Source: Chondrus crispus
Taxonomy: Eukaryota; Rhodophyta; Florideophyceae; Gigartinales; Gigartinaceae
Reading direction: 5' to 3'
DNA: 64,000 nt
Assembly (NCBI RefSeq): GCF_000350225.1
Contig: NW_005179149.1
Coordinates: 1-64,000, forward strand
Numbering within the stretch: position 1 is the stretch's first letter; each line of letters opens with the position of its first letter. The notes beneath the pieces are model-generated. The model had not been told where the DNA came from. It made no database searches and saw only the letters and a list, made by a program, of their open reading frames with translations. The position numbers and the translations under genes were made by a program. Positions 44,104 through 56,235 of this stretch are shown one piece after another.

Positions 44104-45392
44104 TTAAGGTCGAAGGATGCCACGGCCCTCCAGAAGCGCTACCATCTTCTCCCTTCGTTTAGAAGCACCTCGCGCGAAGTCCGCCTCTGACGATTCGCGG
44201 AGCATTGTCACAATCTGCCAGTTTTCCTCTTTGGCGATACGATACCAGTCATCACTGTCTTCCCTCAACGTTGCAAGAGAATCGGAACTGTACAAATTAA
44301 TACGGTGTTGCCGACCGTTTTGGTTAATGCAGAAGTTATGCAGCTTCATGGTGGCAATAATTATTTCGATGCTGACTTCTAATGAAAATTCCATCTGCCG
44401 TAAAATTCTCCATTTGTTAACCAGATATCCAAAAGCCTGTTCGACGTGCATACGCAGGGAGGATTGAAAGAAATTGTAAGCGTCGCGGTATGGGTGGCCC
44501 TGGAGTAGAGAGGCAGGATAAGGAGTTAGTAAGCTTTCATCACAAGCATACGCTTCGTCCCCTGCTACCTAAAACTCATTTTGTAGCAAACCTGCGGCGA
44601 GATATCCGCCTAAGTACGACACTGAATGCGCTAGAGAGTCATGTGTTGACCCCTTACACTTTGCGGATGCAAGGACAAATCGATAGCGGGCATCCACGAG
44701 CGCCTGAACTGGTACAGAATAGTATCCCTTTCTACAATAAAATCCTGCTGGACCGTGGCGAGTCTCCGGCTGCTTGACCTTAACACATATCCCATCCAAA
44801 GCCCCTATGCATCCCGTCAAAGGATTCACGCTCCTTCGAGAAACTCTAAATTCTTCGGCAAGCCGCTGCAGTTGATCCTGGCACCCAGAACGTCTGGGAA
44901 TGATAATCTGCGAAGCAGAAAAACCCTTGTCTCTTTGAAAATTGCGTACACTGTGGTTTTGCAAAGTGCATAGTGCCGCATCTCATCTAGGTAGCTGCCA
45001 CCGGCAAGAAGGCGCAGTGTTATGCCCAATCTCGCGGCGGGTTTCACAGTGTTTCGTGCCTTTCGTCTCCTTAGGTCATCACCCAACGTCTCCAGCAGAA
45101 CATAAAAAGAATGCCTGCTCATTCGAAATGCACGCTCGAATTCTTCATTGCTATATAATGCAGTACTCTCTTCGAAACTTATATGCGTCCTTTGCCTTTC
45201 AGCGTTCACCCGCCGTGGCGCAACCCGGTGTGCATTTGAAATTCGCTCGAGTTGCAATTTTGCAAACACCAGATTGACAGAATCCTCCTCTAGAATTAAA
45301 GCGGCTACAGCGGCTAGTAGTACAGATTTGTATTTGTCCCGTTGTCTTTCTGAAACGCTTTTCCTTCGCAGGCTTTCAGAGCGGCTCATCAT
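44104..45392 (-). pseudogene. PIF/Harbinger (DDE_4) transposase with one frameshift and one stop
   Basis: From ATG 45,392 the N-terminal part (ARLGITLRLLAGGSYLDEMR, then KTTVYAIFKET) is the helix-turn-helix-like start of Harbinger transposases. After a frameshift near 44,880 come LTGCIGALDGICVKV (first catalytic Asp), FYCRKGYYSVPVQALVDA and STHDSLAHS. The second Asp is in AGDEAYACDESLLTPY just after a TAG at about 44,569-44,571, and the catalytic Glu is in HVEQAFGYLVNKWRIL. All three catalytic residues are present. Length (about 430 codons) is normal for the family. Terminal inverted repeats were not found. Confidence 0.8.
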
Positions 45393-47433
45393 ACAGGAGC
45401 ACGGGACTTCACTGGAGAGAGAACGTCAGCGGTAGAGAGGAAGTGGTTACCGCAAGGTTTGGCTCGTGAATACCTCTGGAAAGTGACTTTTCCGAACAGC
45501 CCTGGCGCCGTTCCTGTGCTGACGAATTCCTGTTGCTGTATGTAACAGCGGGCGGCGACATTGTCGGAAGTACCTATCATCCAGGTCCGACCCGACGCCG
45601 TCCCGGCAACGTGCCGGGTACTGTACCCTAAAATGTTGTCGAGGGCGAAACGTAGAGCCCTCACAACGGAGTTTGAGCTCTGTACTCTTTTTGTCTTACA
45701 GAACTTTTCTTAAAAATTTCAATATAAAGCCTCGGAGGGATGCGATGCTGGCAGCACTGCTGGCAGTCAAGAAAAGGAATGTTTGCGATGTGACCGCAAA
45801 CTAGAACCGGGGGTCAGATCGCGGCGACTGTTGGATATCGCTAACGCTCATCCTTTCTACGATCTTCCCCTACGTTCTTTTCCTTACAGCTCTGTCAGAT
45901 ATCGCTACTACATATACTGTGCACATCCCTCTCCACCTGTCTCCTGGCCAGGGGGCACTCCCTTTTACCACACAAAATTTAGCCGACGGGAAGGGTAGCT
46001 ATCCAGAGACCAATCCCTGCTGTTTGGGAGGCCATCACAATCCTTGTTGCTTGCTCATCCCGAGACGCCACTTCTACTACTGTACGTAGTTTATATATTT
46101 GTAAATTTATCATACTTTTTTGGAGACAAATATCTCCGAGATGAGAGGTAGTGAAGCATCGGCCACTATTGGCTCTCGTCGCGGGAACCAGACGTTCATC
46201 TCAAGCCCTTCGTGCGACTCAAAAGCAACAAAACGGAGATTAACCAATACGCCTCTTCCCGTCATACGTGTATTTCGCAGTAATTCAGCTCAATGTCAAC
46301 CTCCTTCTGGTGACTCGCACCCCACCACCACCACCACCCCACGTACCCTGCCTTCTGCTCGCAAGGAATTTATTACATTGCTGGCAATCGAGGGTACATT
46401 TTGACAGACAGTAAAATATAGAAGCATCGCAAGTAAAGGGTTCAGGGGCTATGATATTTCTTCGCTCCTAAAAGAATGTCAGCAGGTATGGAGCAGCTTA
46501 TTTTGCGTGTACGTTTGGCGAGTCCTTCGGAATAAGGGGCCGAAAGGCGTTCATATACTGCTAGAGCAGGGTTTGCTAGGAGCAGCAGCCTATCATGACT
46601 GGCGGTTTTCAGTGACGAACGAGAGTAGATCATAAGAAGCATATGCGAGTTGGGTGGGCATCTCAATTTGGACCAAAGAGCTCCCCTTTAGACCTTTAGA
46701 TGCAATCACATTCCTGTACAACCCACCTGACTCCTCATCCACAACGCTGTGTGGAACTCATCAAAATTGCCTCCTGGCACGTATTGGCAGAACCACCAAA
46801 AAAGTATGCTATGTTGGTCATCTCCCCTCTTCTAGGTCAGGTACTCACGCGAATTTTGGTCTGTCTTCATACCGATCTCCACTTCCTTCGTCGTTCCAAT
46901 CATCGCCCCATTATCCACGAACCTCTTTTTGTGTCGCCACCGAGGACACACAGAATCTGTTGACGTCCCCTTCACACGCATTATCGCCGCATCTAGGTCG
47001 ATTATGAAACGCCTCCGCGACAAATTTGAATGAAACAGCACATAAGTCATGAGCACAAAATAGAAACAGTATGCAGTCCTTCATGGCCACAGCCTGCCCC
47101 GATGCAATGGAATATGCAGCCATGAAAGTAATGAAATCCGCTGCAGGTCCTTCAGCATGCTTCTTACTGCGACGCTGCCGCCTTGTTTTGCTGGATCTAC
47201 CGCTCCACATTTCTGAATGTTAGGTACTGCCTCAGATACAGATTAACTGCTCAGTATCGAAACTACAGTACTTCTATCTCCACATGCCGCCCAGCCCTAG
47301 TTTTGAGGATTTTTGGACGCAGGCGGAAGACTACTTCAACAACCTCACACCTCTTTTTAAACGATCTGTGCGTCCCTGACATCCGCACTGCTTGGCTTAG
47401 TCACCATTCTTAGATCTCCGCACAATTTCCAAT
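45393..47433. other. Intergenic stretch with the right copy of the 77-bp repeat
   Basis: No gene is supported. The direct repeat copy lies at 45,897-45,973. A CCACCACCACCACC run lies near 46,322-46,338. The last few hundred bases would hold the transketolase promoter and 5' leader; no specific element was recognised. Confidence 0.45.
45897..45973. repeat. Direct repeat, right copy, about 77 bp
   Basis: Right copy of the 39,873 repeat. Just upstream the motif TTGGATATCGCTA occurs once more at 45,830, which matches the bases preceding the left copy. Confidence 0.8.
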
Positions 47434-49817
47434 ATGTCAAACGTCATCGAAGAAACGGTCTCAGAACAGAACAGTACAAGTTCGGGAACTGTCGACTCTG
47501 TGACCTCTTCGTTTGGTTGCTTATGCCCAATTGGCTCCCAGTTCAAGGCTCCTGGTTCATTGTCATCAGAAGAACTACACGACACTGTGCTCACAAAATC
47601 ACCCTACGATTCTCCAGAGCAGCGTGCACTTGCCAATGTGTGTATCAACACAATTCGATTCTTGTGTGTTGATGCTATCAACAACGCCAAGAGTGGACAT
47701 CCAGGAATATGTATGGGTATGGGTGCTGCCGCCTTCGTTCTCTTCGACAATCATTTGAAGTTCAATCCTTCAAATCCGAAATGGGTCAATCGGGACCGGT
47801 TCGTACTTTCAGCTGGACATGGGTCTATGCTTTTGTACTCTCTTTTGTGTCTCTACGGGTACGACTCGGTCACTCTGGAAGATATCAAGAGCTTTCGGAA
47901 ACTCAACTCTCGAACTCCAGGGCACCCAGAATGCGCCATAACTCCAGGAGTTGAAGTCTCTACTGGCCCTCTCGGCCAGGGAATCTGCAATGCTGTGGGA
48001 ATCGCTATATCAGAAGTGCACTTGGCTTCCGTGTACAATAGGCCTGGTCATGAACCAATCAACAACTATACGTACTGTATTGCTGGAGACGGTTGCTTAA
48101 TGGAGGGTATGTCTGCTGAGGCTTGTTCCTTGGCGGGGCACTTGAAGCTTGGCAAGCTCATCGTGCTCTATGATGACAACCATATTTCCATCGATGGGGG
48201 AACTGATCTTGCTTTTACAGAAGACGTTGCACTCCGTTTTCAGGCATACGAATGGCAAGTGTTACACGTTCAAGACGGGAACGATAACGTCATAGCGATC
48301 GATCAAGCCATTGCCCTTGCCAAGAGGACGATCGATAGACCAACCTTGATCAAAGTTACCACGACCATTGGTTACGGAGCTCCTACAGTAGCGAACACAG
48401 CAAAAGCCCATGGAGCAGCTTTAGGTGCTGAGGAGACCAGGGCAGCTCGAAAAGCTCTCAACTACGAATATGACCCTTTTGTGCTCCCTCCACCATCAGT
48501 GGAGCATTTCAGAAGGAAGAAAATATCTGGTGTAGATCACGAAAAGGCATGGGACAAAATGTTGGCTGAATACCGCACAACCTTCCCTGGGCTTCATGCG
48601 AGTTTCTCGGCAGAGGTGTTGCTCGGGAGGGTAGACAGCACAGTCGAGGACGCGATACGGAACGAAGCTTTCCTCAATCGAAGCCAGAGCCAAGCAACAA
48701 GAAAACATTCTAAAAGCATTCTCAATGCTTTTGCTCCACATCTTCCGAGTTTAATGGGTGGGGCCGCAGACACGACCCCATCCACGTTGACAAATATGGA
48801 ATGCTCTGGCGACTACTCTGATAGCAACCGAACAGGACGAAACATCCGTTTTGGAGTCCGAGAACACGCCATGGGGGCTATCTCGAATGGAATATCACTC
48901 TCCGGATATAACATGCGCTCCTTTTGTTCTACGTTTTTCGTCTTTTCCGGTAAGTTTCCATCGAGGACCGTGCTACGTGTGAACGAAAGGAGTCGACTCT
49001 GTTTGGGTCTACGTTCAGAATTCGTGCATTTTGTAGACACACCAGCCATCGTCGTACCGCCATTGCTTGATTCTGACGTCTTTATGCATGCATGCCCTTC
49101 CACTCGTTCTAAACATGCCATCACTTTCGAACAGATTATATGCGAGCTGCGATGCGGATGGCTGCGTTAAGTGAAACCGGGACAATTTTCATCATGACTC
49201 ACGACTCCGTCGGCTTAGGGGAGGACGGGCCTTCTCATCAGCCAGTCGAGCACTTAGCTTCATTCCGAGCGATGCCAAATCACGATTTGTGGCGACCTGC
49301 AGATTCAATCGAGACTGGAGCTGCTTATTCAGTTGCCGTTGCCACAAAGAAGAGACCCAGCACTCTTGTTTTATCACGTCAAACAGTTGGTGCAGTACCA
49401 ACCACCAACTATGACGGAGCAAAGAGAGGAGGATACGTAGTGAATCGACCCCCAGAAGAAGGTTCTGTCGACGGGATCATTGTGGCTACTGGTTCCGAAG
49501 TGTCTCTGTGTGTCGAAGCTGCCAAGCAGATGTTCACTGAGAAAAAAGTGCGCGCTCATGTCGTGTCGCTGCCATGCTGGTCACAATTCGAGAGACAAGA
49601 TAAGGAGTACAGGAGAGGAGTGTTTTGTGTTGAAAGGGAGAGAATTCTCTCTGTAGAAGCAGGAAGTTCATTTGGGTGGTCCAAGTATGCGAACCACCAT
49701 GTTGCTGTTGACGAATTCGGAAGGTCTGGACCCGGAAAGGACGTTTTAGACGCTTTCGGAATATCTACGGAGCATGTGAAAGCCAGGTTTTTGGAAATCA
49801 TCGGGCTGGACAGCTAG
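47434..49817 (+). CDS. Transketolase, one intron
   Basis: Transketolase moves two-carbon units between sugar phosphates in the pentose-phosphate and Calvin cycles, using thiamine diphosphate. Exon 1 is 47,434-48,949 and exon 2 is 49,135-49,817, giving about 732 residues. Intron 48,950-49,134 has GTAAGT...ACAG ends and splits a GAT codon just before YMRAAMRMAALSE. Visible motifs: AKSGHPGI, SAGHGSMLLYSLL, TGPLGQG, the ThDP motif AGDGCLMEGMSAEACSLAG, DDNHISIDG, IGYGAP, FGVREHAMGAISNGI (catalytic Glu) and GLGEDGPSHQPVEHL. An N-terminal extension of about 65 residues, Ser/Thr-rich and with few Arg, could be a targeting peptide or just a leader. All catalytic residues are present. Identity is very sure; compartment is not. 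Confidence 0.95.
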
Positions 49818-52520
49818 AGTCATCACACAAGGTGGCAAATGACTGGAAACAACTTACCATAACCGAGGTCTTCATGTGACGCAACCATGTGTTCGTCTTA
49901 TCTTGATATCATTGGCCTGCCTTGCCGTTATTCGAATCTCTGAGAGTGAGCTGCGTTAAACCTGTATACACAGAATTTGTCGCACCATTTGAAGATAATA
50001 TTCCTGTGGGTAAACTGGGAGAACATCCGAACAGACTTGCAAATTAGGAACTGCCAGCATGTCCGAAAAAGACAGAGAACCATGGTACCCCTCCAGTAGG
50101 ACATGCAATATGACCATGGCATGGTACAGCAAGAGCGCTTTAACTGAATGACCGCACTCCCTGATAAACTTACTCCATACATGAGGGAAATTGTAAACAA
50201 GATATTACTACTGTACTTCTTCAGAGTGAAACAAGTTCAGCGAAGCTTTTCTTTTTCAGAGGCTTTTTTCGGAGATTAAAGAAGAACACGGCCAGTTTCG
50301 ACAATTGAAAGATCAGCTCCTGGAAACGTCGAGAGAAGCAAACGAGGCTCGAAATCCTCCTACGAAGGCTGTGGCGTGACTTAGAATGATTGACAAACTG
50401 GCGAAAAGATGAAAAACACAACCGCCGCTTGAGATGATGAAGCGCATCACAGTTTGCGCGGCCCTTCATTGGCTGGCCGAAGAACCCTTTTGTGTTTTAC
50501 CCTTTCAAAGGAAGTGAGATTTGTAAACTAGATGCGAGCTTGACTATGCAAATAAACACAACGCGATACAATGCTCATTTGAAACATTTAGGAGACCAGC
50601 GGATGGTCATGAATCGCATCCAAGATGAGATATCATTTTTGTTCAGAGCCCCAGCTTTTCTTTTTCGACATGACTTTTCCTAGAATTTTCCCTTTAAACG
50701 TTATATAGTCATCCTGTTTTCTGCCTTGATGAGATTTGTGCCCGACGTGTATTTGCGGAATGTTTCTCGCGAAAAGGGTCTCCTTTATTCTGCTGGCCAA
50801 AAATCTTTCGCTTCACTAGCTGCCCCAGCTCGTGCACCACAACTGAACACGTACTCCCCGTCTGAAAGTGTTTGCCTATTGCTGTGTGACGGCCTTTCTC
50901 TGTTAACGTCAGTTATCATTGAGCCGCTGCTACTGCATCCAGAGCGAAAATTACCTGTTTCGCGCAGGGGTTTCTTTATGCTCTTGACATCATTGCCAGA
51001 GATGTGCATGCTCCTTGGGGACATGCTGTCTAGCAAAAATCGCTGACGTGAATTTAGAACGGATTATCAGAGTGTTACACAGAAGAAGTTTGAGGCAAGC
51101 ATTTAGGAAATGGATGGGATACGCTACTTTAAGAGCGCGACGGATGATGGACCTCGAAATATGGTATACAGGTCATTTCAGTACATAATATTTCGAGAGC
51201 CGTGAGAGTAGATCTTTTCGGTATGGTACGCGACCGAGTGTTCCGGAAATATGTTGTGAGCGGTATGATTGCTGTTAGTCTCGTCCAGCAGGGTATGAGT
51301 GCAGTGCCGAATGGACAATTGCACTTCGACACATCTGTGCCCCCGTGCCAATCTCCCACGATAAAGGCGCCAGCAACCGCTCCCACGCATCACTAGAGCC
51401 AACCCTTTTCCTGCAGTTACGGGCTCAGTTAGCTGACTTCTTTACCTGCATTTTGCACATTGAGGAGAGGCTGTTCACCTGGGGTGTGCCCCAAGGATTC
51501 TAGTGTTTCTCGACCGGCACATTACGCAAACGAAATTTGATTTGGCTGTGAGATAATTGAAAGACAAAAGAGAGCCACACTGCAGCATTAGGAGTTGAAC
51601 AGCGGCGAAACGTTGATGCGGGACCATGACAGGGCTCCTGAAAGGGATTTCAAGTAGAAGTGCGTTGGGGGAAAGTGATGTCTCTACGTTATGATAACGC
51701 TTGGTCGGTTAGACACTACAGTAGAGATAGGAAGAGTGGAGTTTCAGCGCCGGCTTGCGTTAAGGGGTCGAGAGGGAGGCAGCTTGTAGCCATTTCACTG
51801 AACATGTACCGTATGTTGTTCACAAGTGATTCTCAACAAGGAGACCCTGCGTCAGGAAGTTGCTTCACTCCAAAGATCCATCGGGACGTCAGGACATGAT
51901 ATCACATTCGTCTGTGCAAAGTCGAACCTGAAAATGACAGATACTGAAAATTGACTGCTGACTGAGCTTCAGAATCCAATTACATTCGATGCTGCCGCAG
52001 TGCTACGGTACTGTACGACATTGTACAGTAAATTGGTGACGGCCATAATTATTAGGGTGCAGTACACTGTATATACTCGCAGTCGCTGGCACTATACTGT
52101 ACTGTACGTAAACCCGTTGGATAAAACGTGCTAGAAATGCGCTACCCTTTAACGAACCGAACACAAGAATTGAGAAAAAAACGGGGTAGGGAAGGCAGTG
52201 CGGAGCGAGGCGCAGTGTATACCGCTCTCTGAAACGTTGAGAGCTGCCGTCCTTCTCGAATCCGATAATACAGCCATGGTTCCTTTCTTGTCCACCATTT
52301 TGCTCCAGCTCTTGCAATCACAGCCAGAATTAGATGTATTGGTAGGCGGGAGAAATGCATTAGCTTCATGACTTTCATGGCGCTGTTTCGCGCGCCCGAG
52401 TCAATTGCCTTAATCACGCCTCGTACAATTGATCTGTTAAAGTAACAATGTTATAGTAACAAAAAGTATGAGGGACCACCTTTTTCTCCAAATCTGTAGC
52501 TTGTACTGGCCGTCCAGCTA
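49818..52520. other. Intergenic stretch, no supported gene
   Basis: Short frames near 50,250-50,400 (plus strand, a helical KEEHGQFRQLKDQLLETS-like piece) and 50,726-51,046 do not extend into anything recognisable. The remainder is AT-rich with scattered GTACTGTAC motifs near 52,010-52,110. Confidence 0.45.
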
Positions 52521-52524
52521 ACTA

Positions 52525-52982
52525 GTGTCTTAGACGACAGGCGAATTGCCTCATTTGAGGCCTTCTTTGCAAAATTATATACATTAAATCGAAACTTATA
52601 AAGTCAGTTTGGACCCCATTTCTTCAACGTACATGCCCTCGGCAATAACATCTTGGAAAACATTGAGATAGCAGTTGTGAATACACTGAAAGACTAAAGA
52701 GTGCAATGAAGTTTCAATAGCCGGTTGACATTTTAAAAAGGCGTTTTGGTTTCGAAGATATCAACACACATAAGGGATTGAGGTTGGTCCAAAAGGCTTC
52801 TTTTTTAGTTATTCTAAAAATCACTGGAAAAGACGTGCATATCTCACCACACTTCATCCTTCCGCAACGCAGAAGCCGACTGCGCTGGCGAGTGTATCTT
52901 TTTCCTTGTTGTTGTGCAAGCACAAGTCGCGAAAAGTAAGTAGAAAAGGAGCCTCACATGGGGTCAGTTGTCGTCGAGACAC
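52525..52982 (-). mobile_element. Internally deleted derivative of the CCTCATATGAGG transposon
   Basis: About 458 bp between TA dinucleotides. The left end (GTGTCTTAGACGACAGGCGA) and the next 140 bp match the inverted right end of the element at 37,457-39,724. The right 260 bp match its inverted left end, including the transposase start region. The middle 1.8 kb is missing. The palindrome survives as CCTCATTTGAGG (52,549-52,560) and in degraded form at 52,952-52,963. Confidence 0.75.
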
Positions 52983-53713
52983 TAAGTACACTAAACAATG
53001 TCGCACTGTTGTATCTGGCCGCCAAGGCCACAGCCCCTCTGCTCGGGCATTTCGCGTGAATCCGCGGGCACGAGAGCGCGCGGCAACGATGGCGGGGTGC
53101 GCGGGTGCATCGCGAGCGGGCGGAAGACACTGCGGGGCGGTGTGAAGCGGGCGTGTTTCCGGCGGGCGTAGCGCCGCCGCGGGTGGAGGGGGCGTGGCGA
53201 TGTCAAGGTGGTCGGGCGGAGAGGGGGCGCATGCTTGCTACGTTGCTGCCGTTGATGAGTGGCTCGACACGCGAGGAAGGGGCGAGACGAGGCAGGGGGG
53301 TGTGAGAGTGGCGCTGACGAATGCTCTGGCGAATGCTCGTTGTGAAGCAATGCGAGCCAGTAGGGTATTTCCACGTGGTGTATGCGACAGTGCGATTCGA
53401 TCCTGATTGGGCCGGTGGCACTTCAGTACTTACTGTTGTACTGCACCATACCGCCCGGTGCGGCTTACAGAATTAGAAATCACGGTATCGCGCGTGCTTT
53501 ACAGTGCCACGTGGAGAAGGTGCTCAGCTCGCTCCCTGTCGCTACTCGAAAATGGCGCGCTGTTGAAAGCCGTCACCAATTCAAACGCTTTTAACAAACC
53601 GCTTCTTCGACGCCCCCTCTGCTCGCTCCCGCGCGTTCACCCTCTACCCGTCGCCCTCCCACCCCCCGGTCAATGCCCCCGCCCTGCACGCGCATCCCCT
53701 CCCCCCCGCCGCC

Positions 53714-56110
53714 ATGACGTCCCCCCCCCTCGTCCTCGCCGTCACTCATCGCCACCTCCGCCTTCATCCCCACCAAAAAGCCCTCCCACATCCGCCGCCC
53801 ACCGCTGTCTCCTGGTTTCCCACCGGCAACTTCCTCGTCACGTCTAACCGCGCCTCGCTCACCTTTCTCACTTCGCCATCCCTCGCCGCATTGGGCGAGA
53901 TCTCCCCCAGTCCACCGTCCACCGCTCACATCCTGTCTGTGTCGCTCTCGCCCGCCTCGCGCTTCCTGGCCGTGGGCCGCTCGGACGGCGTCGTCTCCGT
54001 CCTCGACCTGGCCTCGAAAGCCCCGGTCGCCTCCTTCACGCTCTCTGCCCCCGTCATCTCGGTCTCCTTCCAGCGCTCGCCCGACGCGCGCTACCTCGCG
54101 TGCGCCACGGCCTCGGCCGTCTCGCTCTTTTCGCGCGTGTCCAACCGCCTCGTCGCGCGTTTCGCCGTCGCCTCGTCCCCGCGCAACGCCTCCTTCTCCG
54201 CCGGCCGCCAGCGCAGGCTGTCCCCGGGCGCGACCGCCGGCGCCAAGATTACCAACGTCGCCTTCTCGCCGGCGCACCTCAACCTCCTTGTCGCCACGGA
54301 TGAGAGCGGCTGCCTCAACGTCTGGGACGTCGCCAGGAACGTCGCCCCCAGGCCGCGCACTGAGCCGAAGCTCGCCGCCCTGCAGCAGCACGATACCTAC
54401 TCTCGCTTCACTACCCCGTTTCGCGCCCCGGCTGCCGCCCTTTCGTTCGCGCCGAAGACCGCGCAGATTAGCTTGTGTGTCGGTGGTTTTGACAAGCAGC
54501 TCCGCTTTTTCGATCCGTCGCTTAAGAGGATTTGCTTTTCGGTTTCGTGCCCCGCTCCTGTGTCGGCTGTCTCGTTCGCGTCGGATGGCCGGCACCTTGC
54601 CGTCGGCCTGACAAACGGAAAGATGCAGATTCTTACTATCGATTCGGAGAATGAATCGGCAAAGCTGGTCTCTGAGGTCGTCGTCGATGGAGATGACGCT
54701 GAGGAGCCGACTGCTGTGCGCTCTGTTCATTTTCAGCCCACGGATGCAGTCGACAGCAAGGCCGACAAGAGTATTACGGAGGGTCTCCAGAATTTCTTCA
54801 AGCGCACTGAACGCCCTTTTTCTCTTTCAGGCAGTGCGAAAGGCTCTTCTTCGATGACTAAACATACTGCTGCCACGAGAAACGGTAATGCGTCTTATGA
54901 CTCGGATTCGCTCTTTGCTGGATTTGGCGATGAGAGCGATGATTTCGAAGATGCGCTAGAAGGCCACCTTGATGTCGTCTCGGACCCGACAACCACACCA
55001 GCACGTGCCTTACGCAGCGCTTCAGGGCCGAGGGATAGTGACATTTTCTCTCCGGTCGCGCCAACACCACGGGCCAATCAGCCAAGTTCTAGACGGGTAA
55101 CCAAGTCAACTTCGTTTCACGAATCTCCTCAGACAGTGGGAAGAAAGGCGCATATTACATTTAGGACACCTCGATCGCGCACCGCTCAGCCCATTACACC
55201 TTTGAATGAGAAAATCGAAGCAATCACGCTGACTGACGCGGCAGAACGAGACGTACCGGCTTGTGACTCGGACCATCAGGCGGATTATAAAGATATTGAA
55301 GCACTACACATCGACAGTGATAGCCTCGATTCGCTGTCAGGGAGATTACCGCCGAAATCCGGATCCTCGATCCCCAAGCGAGGATACGTGTCCCAGCCGC
55401 AAGGCAGTACGTTCTCAGATGATATCGGGAATGCGTTTAGCGATGAGCGGGAGGGAAGCAGAAGCCCAAAATCAGACCTCAGTCCTGTCCCATCCGCTTT
55501 AACGCGATCCGAAAATGAGGTCGTTGCCTCTAATTCAACTGAAAATCCAAAGCCATCTACAGCATTCTCCCGCAGCTCTTCGCACGGTTATCCAGCATCT
55601 GCCACAGACAAACCCTCATTTCCACGTTTCTATTCCGTTCCGGACAAAATGACAAGGCCTGCTTCGAACGTAACATTTGAGTCACCTCGAAGCAGGCAAG
55701 GTGGAAGTCCAGCTGATGCTTCCTTGAAGGGGATAACTCCTCGGCATCAAAGAGAGACGGTGGCAAAACCGGCGGCAAACGGGATTGTGAAGCCTCAGAG
55801 CGCAGTTCCTGACAACCTCGCCCCATCGCTAGGAAAATCACAAACTCTGGATGGCGCTCCAAGTTGGCTGGCTGGGTTCCGAGATGAGTTGAGACAGATG
55901 ATGTCGCAGGAACTTGACGTAGTTAAAGCTGATCTGAGAAGCGATGTCCTCAATATTCACTCTGAAATGATTGTGACATCTGCCCGACAGTCACAAGAAT
56001 TTAAGGCTGCATTTTTGGAGCGTGATAGGCGCGTCAAGCAGCTGGAAAAAGAAGTTCATCGACTTCATGAAGACAACGAAAGATTGCGGCGGCAATACGG
56101 ACTTCCCTGA
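53714..56110 (+). CDS. NEDD1/GCP-WD-like WD40 protein
   Basis: NEDD1 recruits the gamma-tubulin ring complex to spindle microtubules and organising centres. This 798-residue single-exon protein has an N-terminal beta-propeller of degenerate WD repeats to about residue 300 (TNVAFSPAHLNLLVATDESG, LNVWDVARN, DKQLRFFDP). A long Ser-rich disordered middle follows. The C-terminal helical domain (last 80 residues: VVKADLRSDVLNIHSEMI, then a coiled coil KQLEKEVHRLHEDNERLRRQ) is where NEDD1 binds gamma-tubulin. The ATG is in a GCCGCCATG context. The layout, propeller plus disordered phospho-rich middle plus terminal coil, is the NEDD1 layout; repeat-level identity is weak, so another WD40-coil protein remains possible. 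Confidence 0.8.
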   Translation: MTSPPLVLAVTHRHLRLHPHQKALPHPPPTAVSWFPTGNFLVTSNRASLTFLTSPSLAALGEISPSPPSTAHILSVSLSPASRFLAVGRSDGVVSVLDLASKAPVASFTLSAPVISVSFQRSPDARYLACATASAVSLFSRVSNRLVARFAVASSPRNASFSAGRQRRLSPGATAGAKITNVAFSPAHLNLLVATDESGCLNVWDVARNVAPRPRTEPKLAALQQHDTYSRFTTPFRAPAAALSFAPKTAQISLCVGGFDKQLRFFDPSLKRICFSVSCPAPVSAVSFASDGRHLAVGLTNGKMQILTIDSENESAKLVSEVVVDGDDAEEPTAVRSVHFQPTDAVDSKADKSITEGLQNFFKRTERPFSLSGSAKGSSSMTKHTAATRNGNASYDSDSLFAGFGDESDDFEDALEGHLDVVSDPTTTPARALRSASGPRDSDIFSPVAPTPRANQPSSRRVTKSTSFHESPQTVGRKAHITFRTPRSRTAQPITPLNEKIEAITLTDAAERDVPACDSDHQADYKDIEALHIDSDSLDSLSGRLPPKSGSSIPKRGYVSQPQGSTFSDDIGNAFSDEREGSRSPKSDLSPVPSALTRSENEVVASNSTENPKPSTAFSRSSSHGYPASATDKPSFPRFYSVPDKMTRPASNVTFESPRSRQGGSPADASLKGITPRHQRETVAKPAANGIVKPQSAVPDNLAPSLGKSQTLDGAPSWLAGFRDELRQMMSQELDVVKADLRSDVLNIHSEMIVTSARQSQEFKAAFLERDRRVKQLEKEVHRLHEDNERLRRQYGLP

Positions 56111-56235
56111 TAGTTGTTCCATCACCAAATTCTTTAAAAAGACGAATATTAACTCAAGTGTACAGACTAATTGACTAGCTTTGGCAAATTTGTGAAGATA
56201 CTTCATTATAAACAGTGGGCGAAAACCTTCAGGTC

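Noticed and set aside
50221..51402. Short frames between transketolase and the MITE
   Set aside because: None extends beyond about 106 codons and none resembles a known protein; possible decayed coding could not be supported.
53591..54730. 379-residue frame antisense to the NEDD1-like gene
   Set aside because: Mirror frame of a GC-rich coding sequence, dominated by Arg/Gly/Glu; the plus strand carries the WD repeats.
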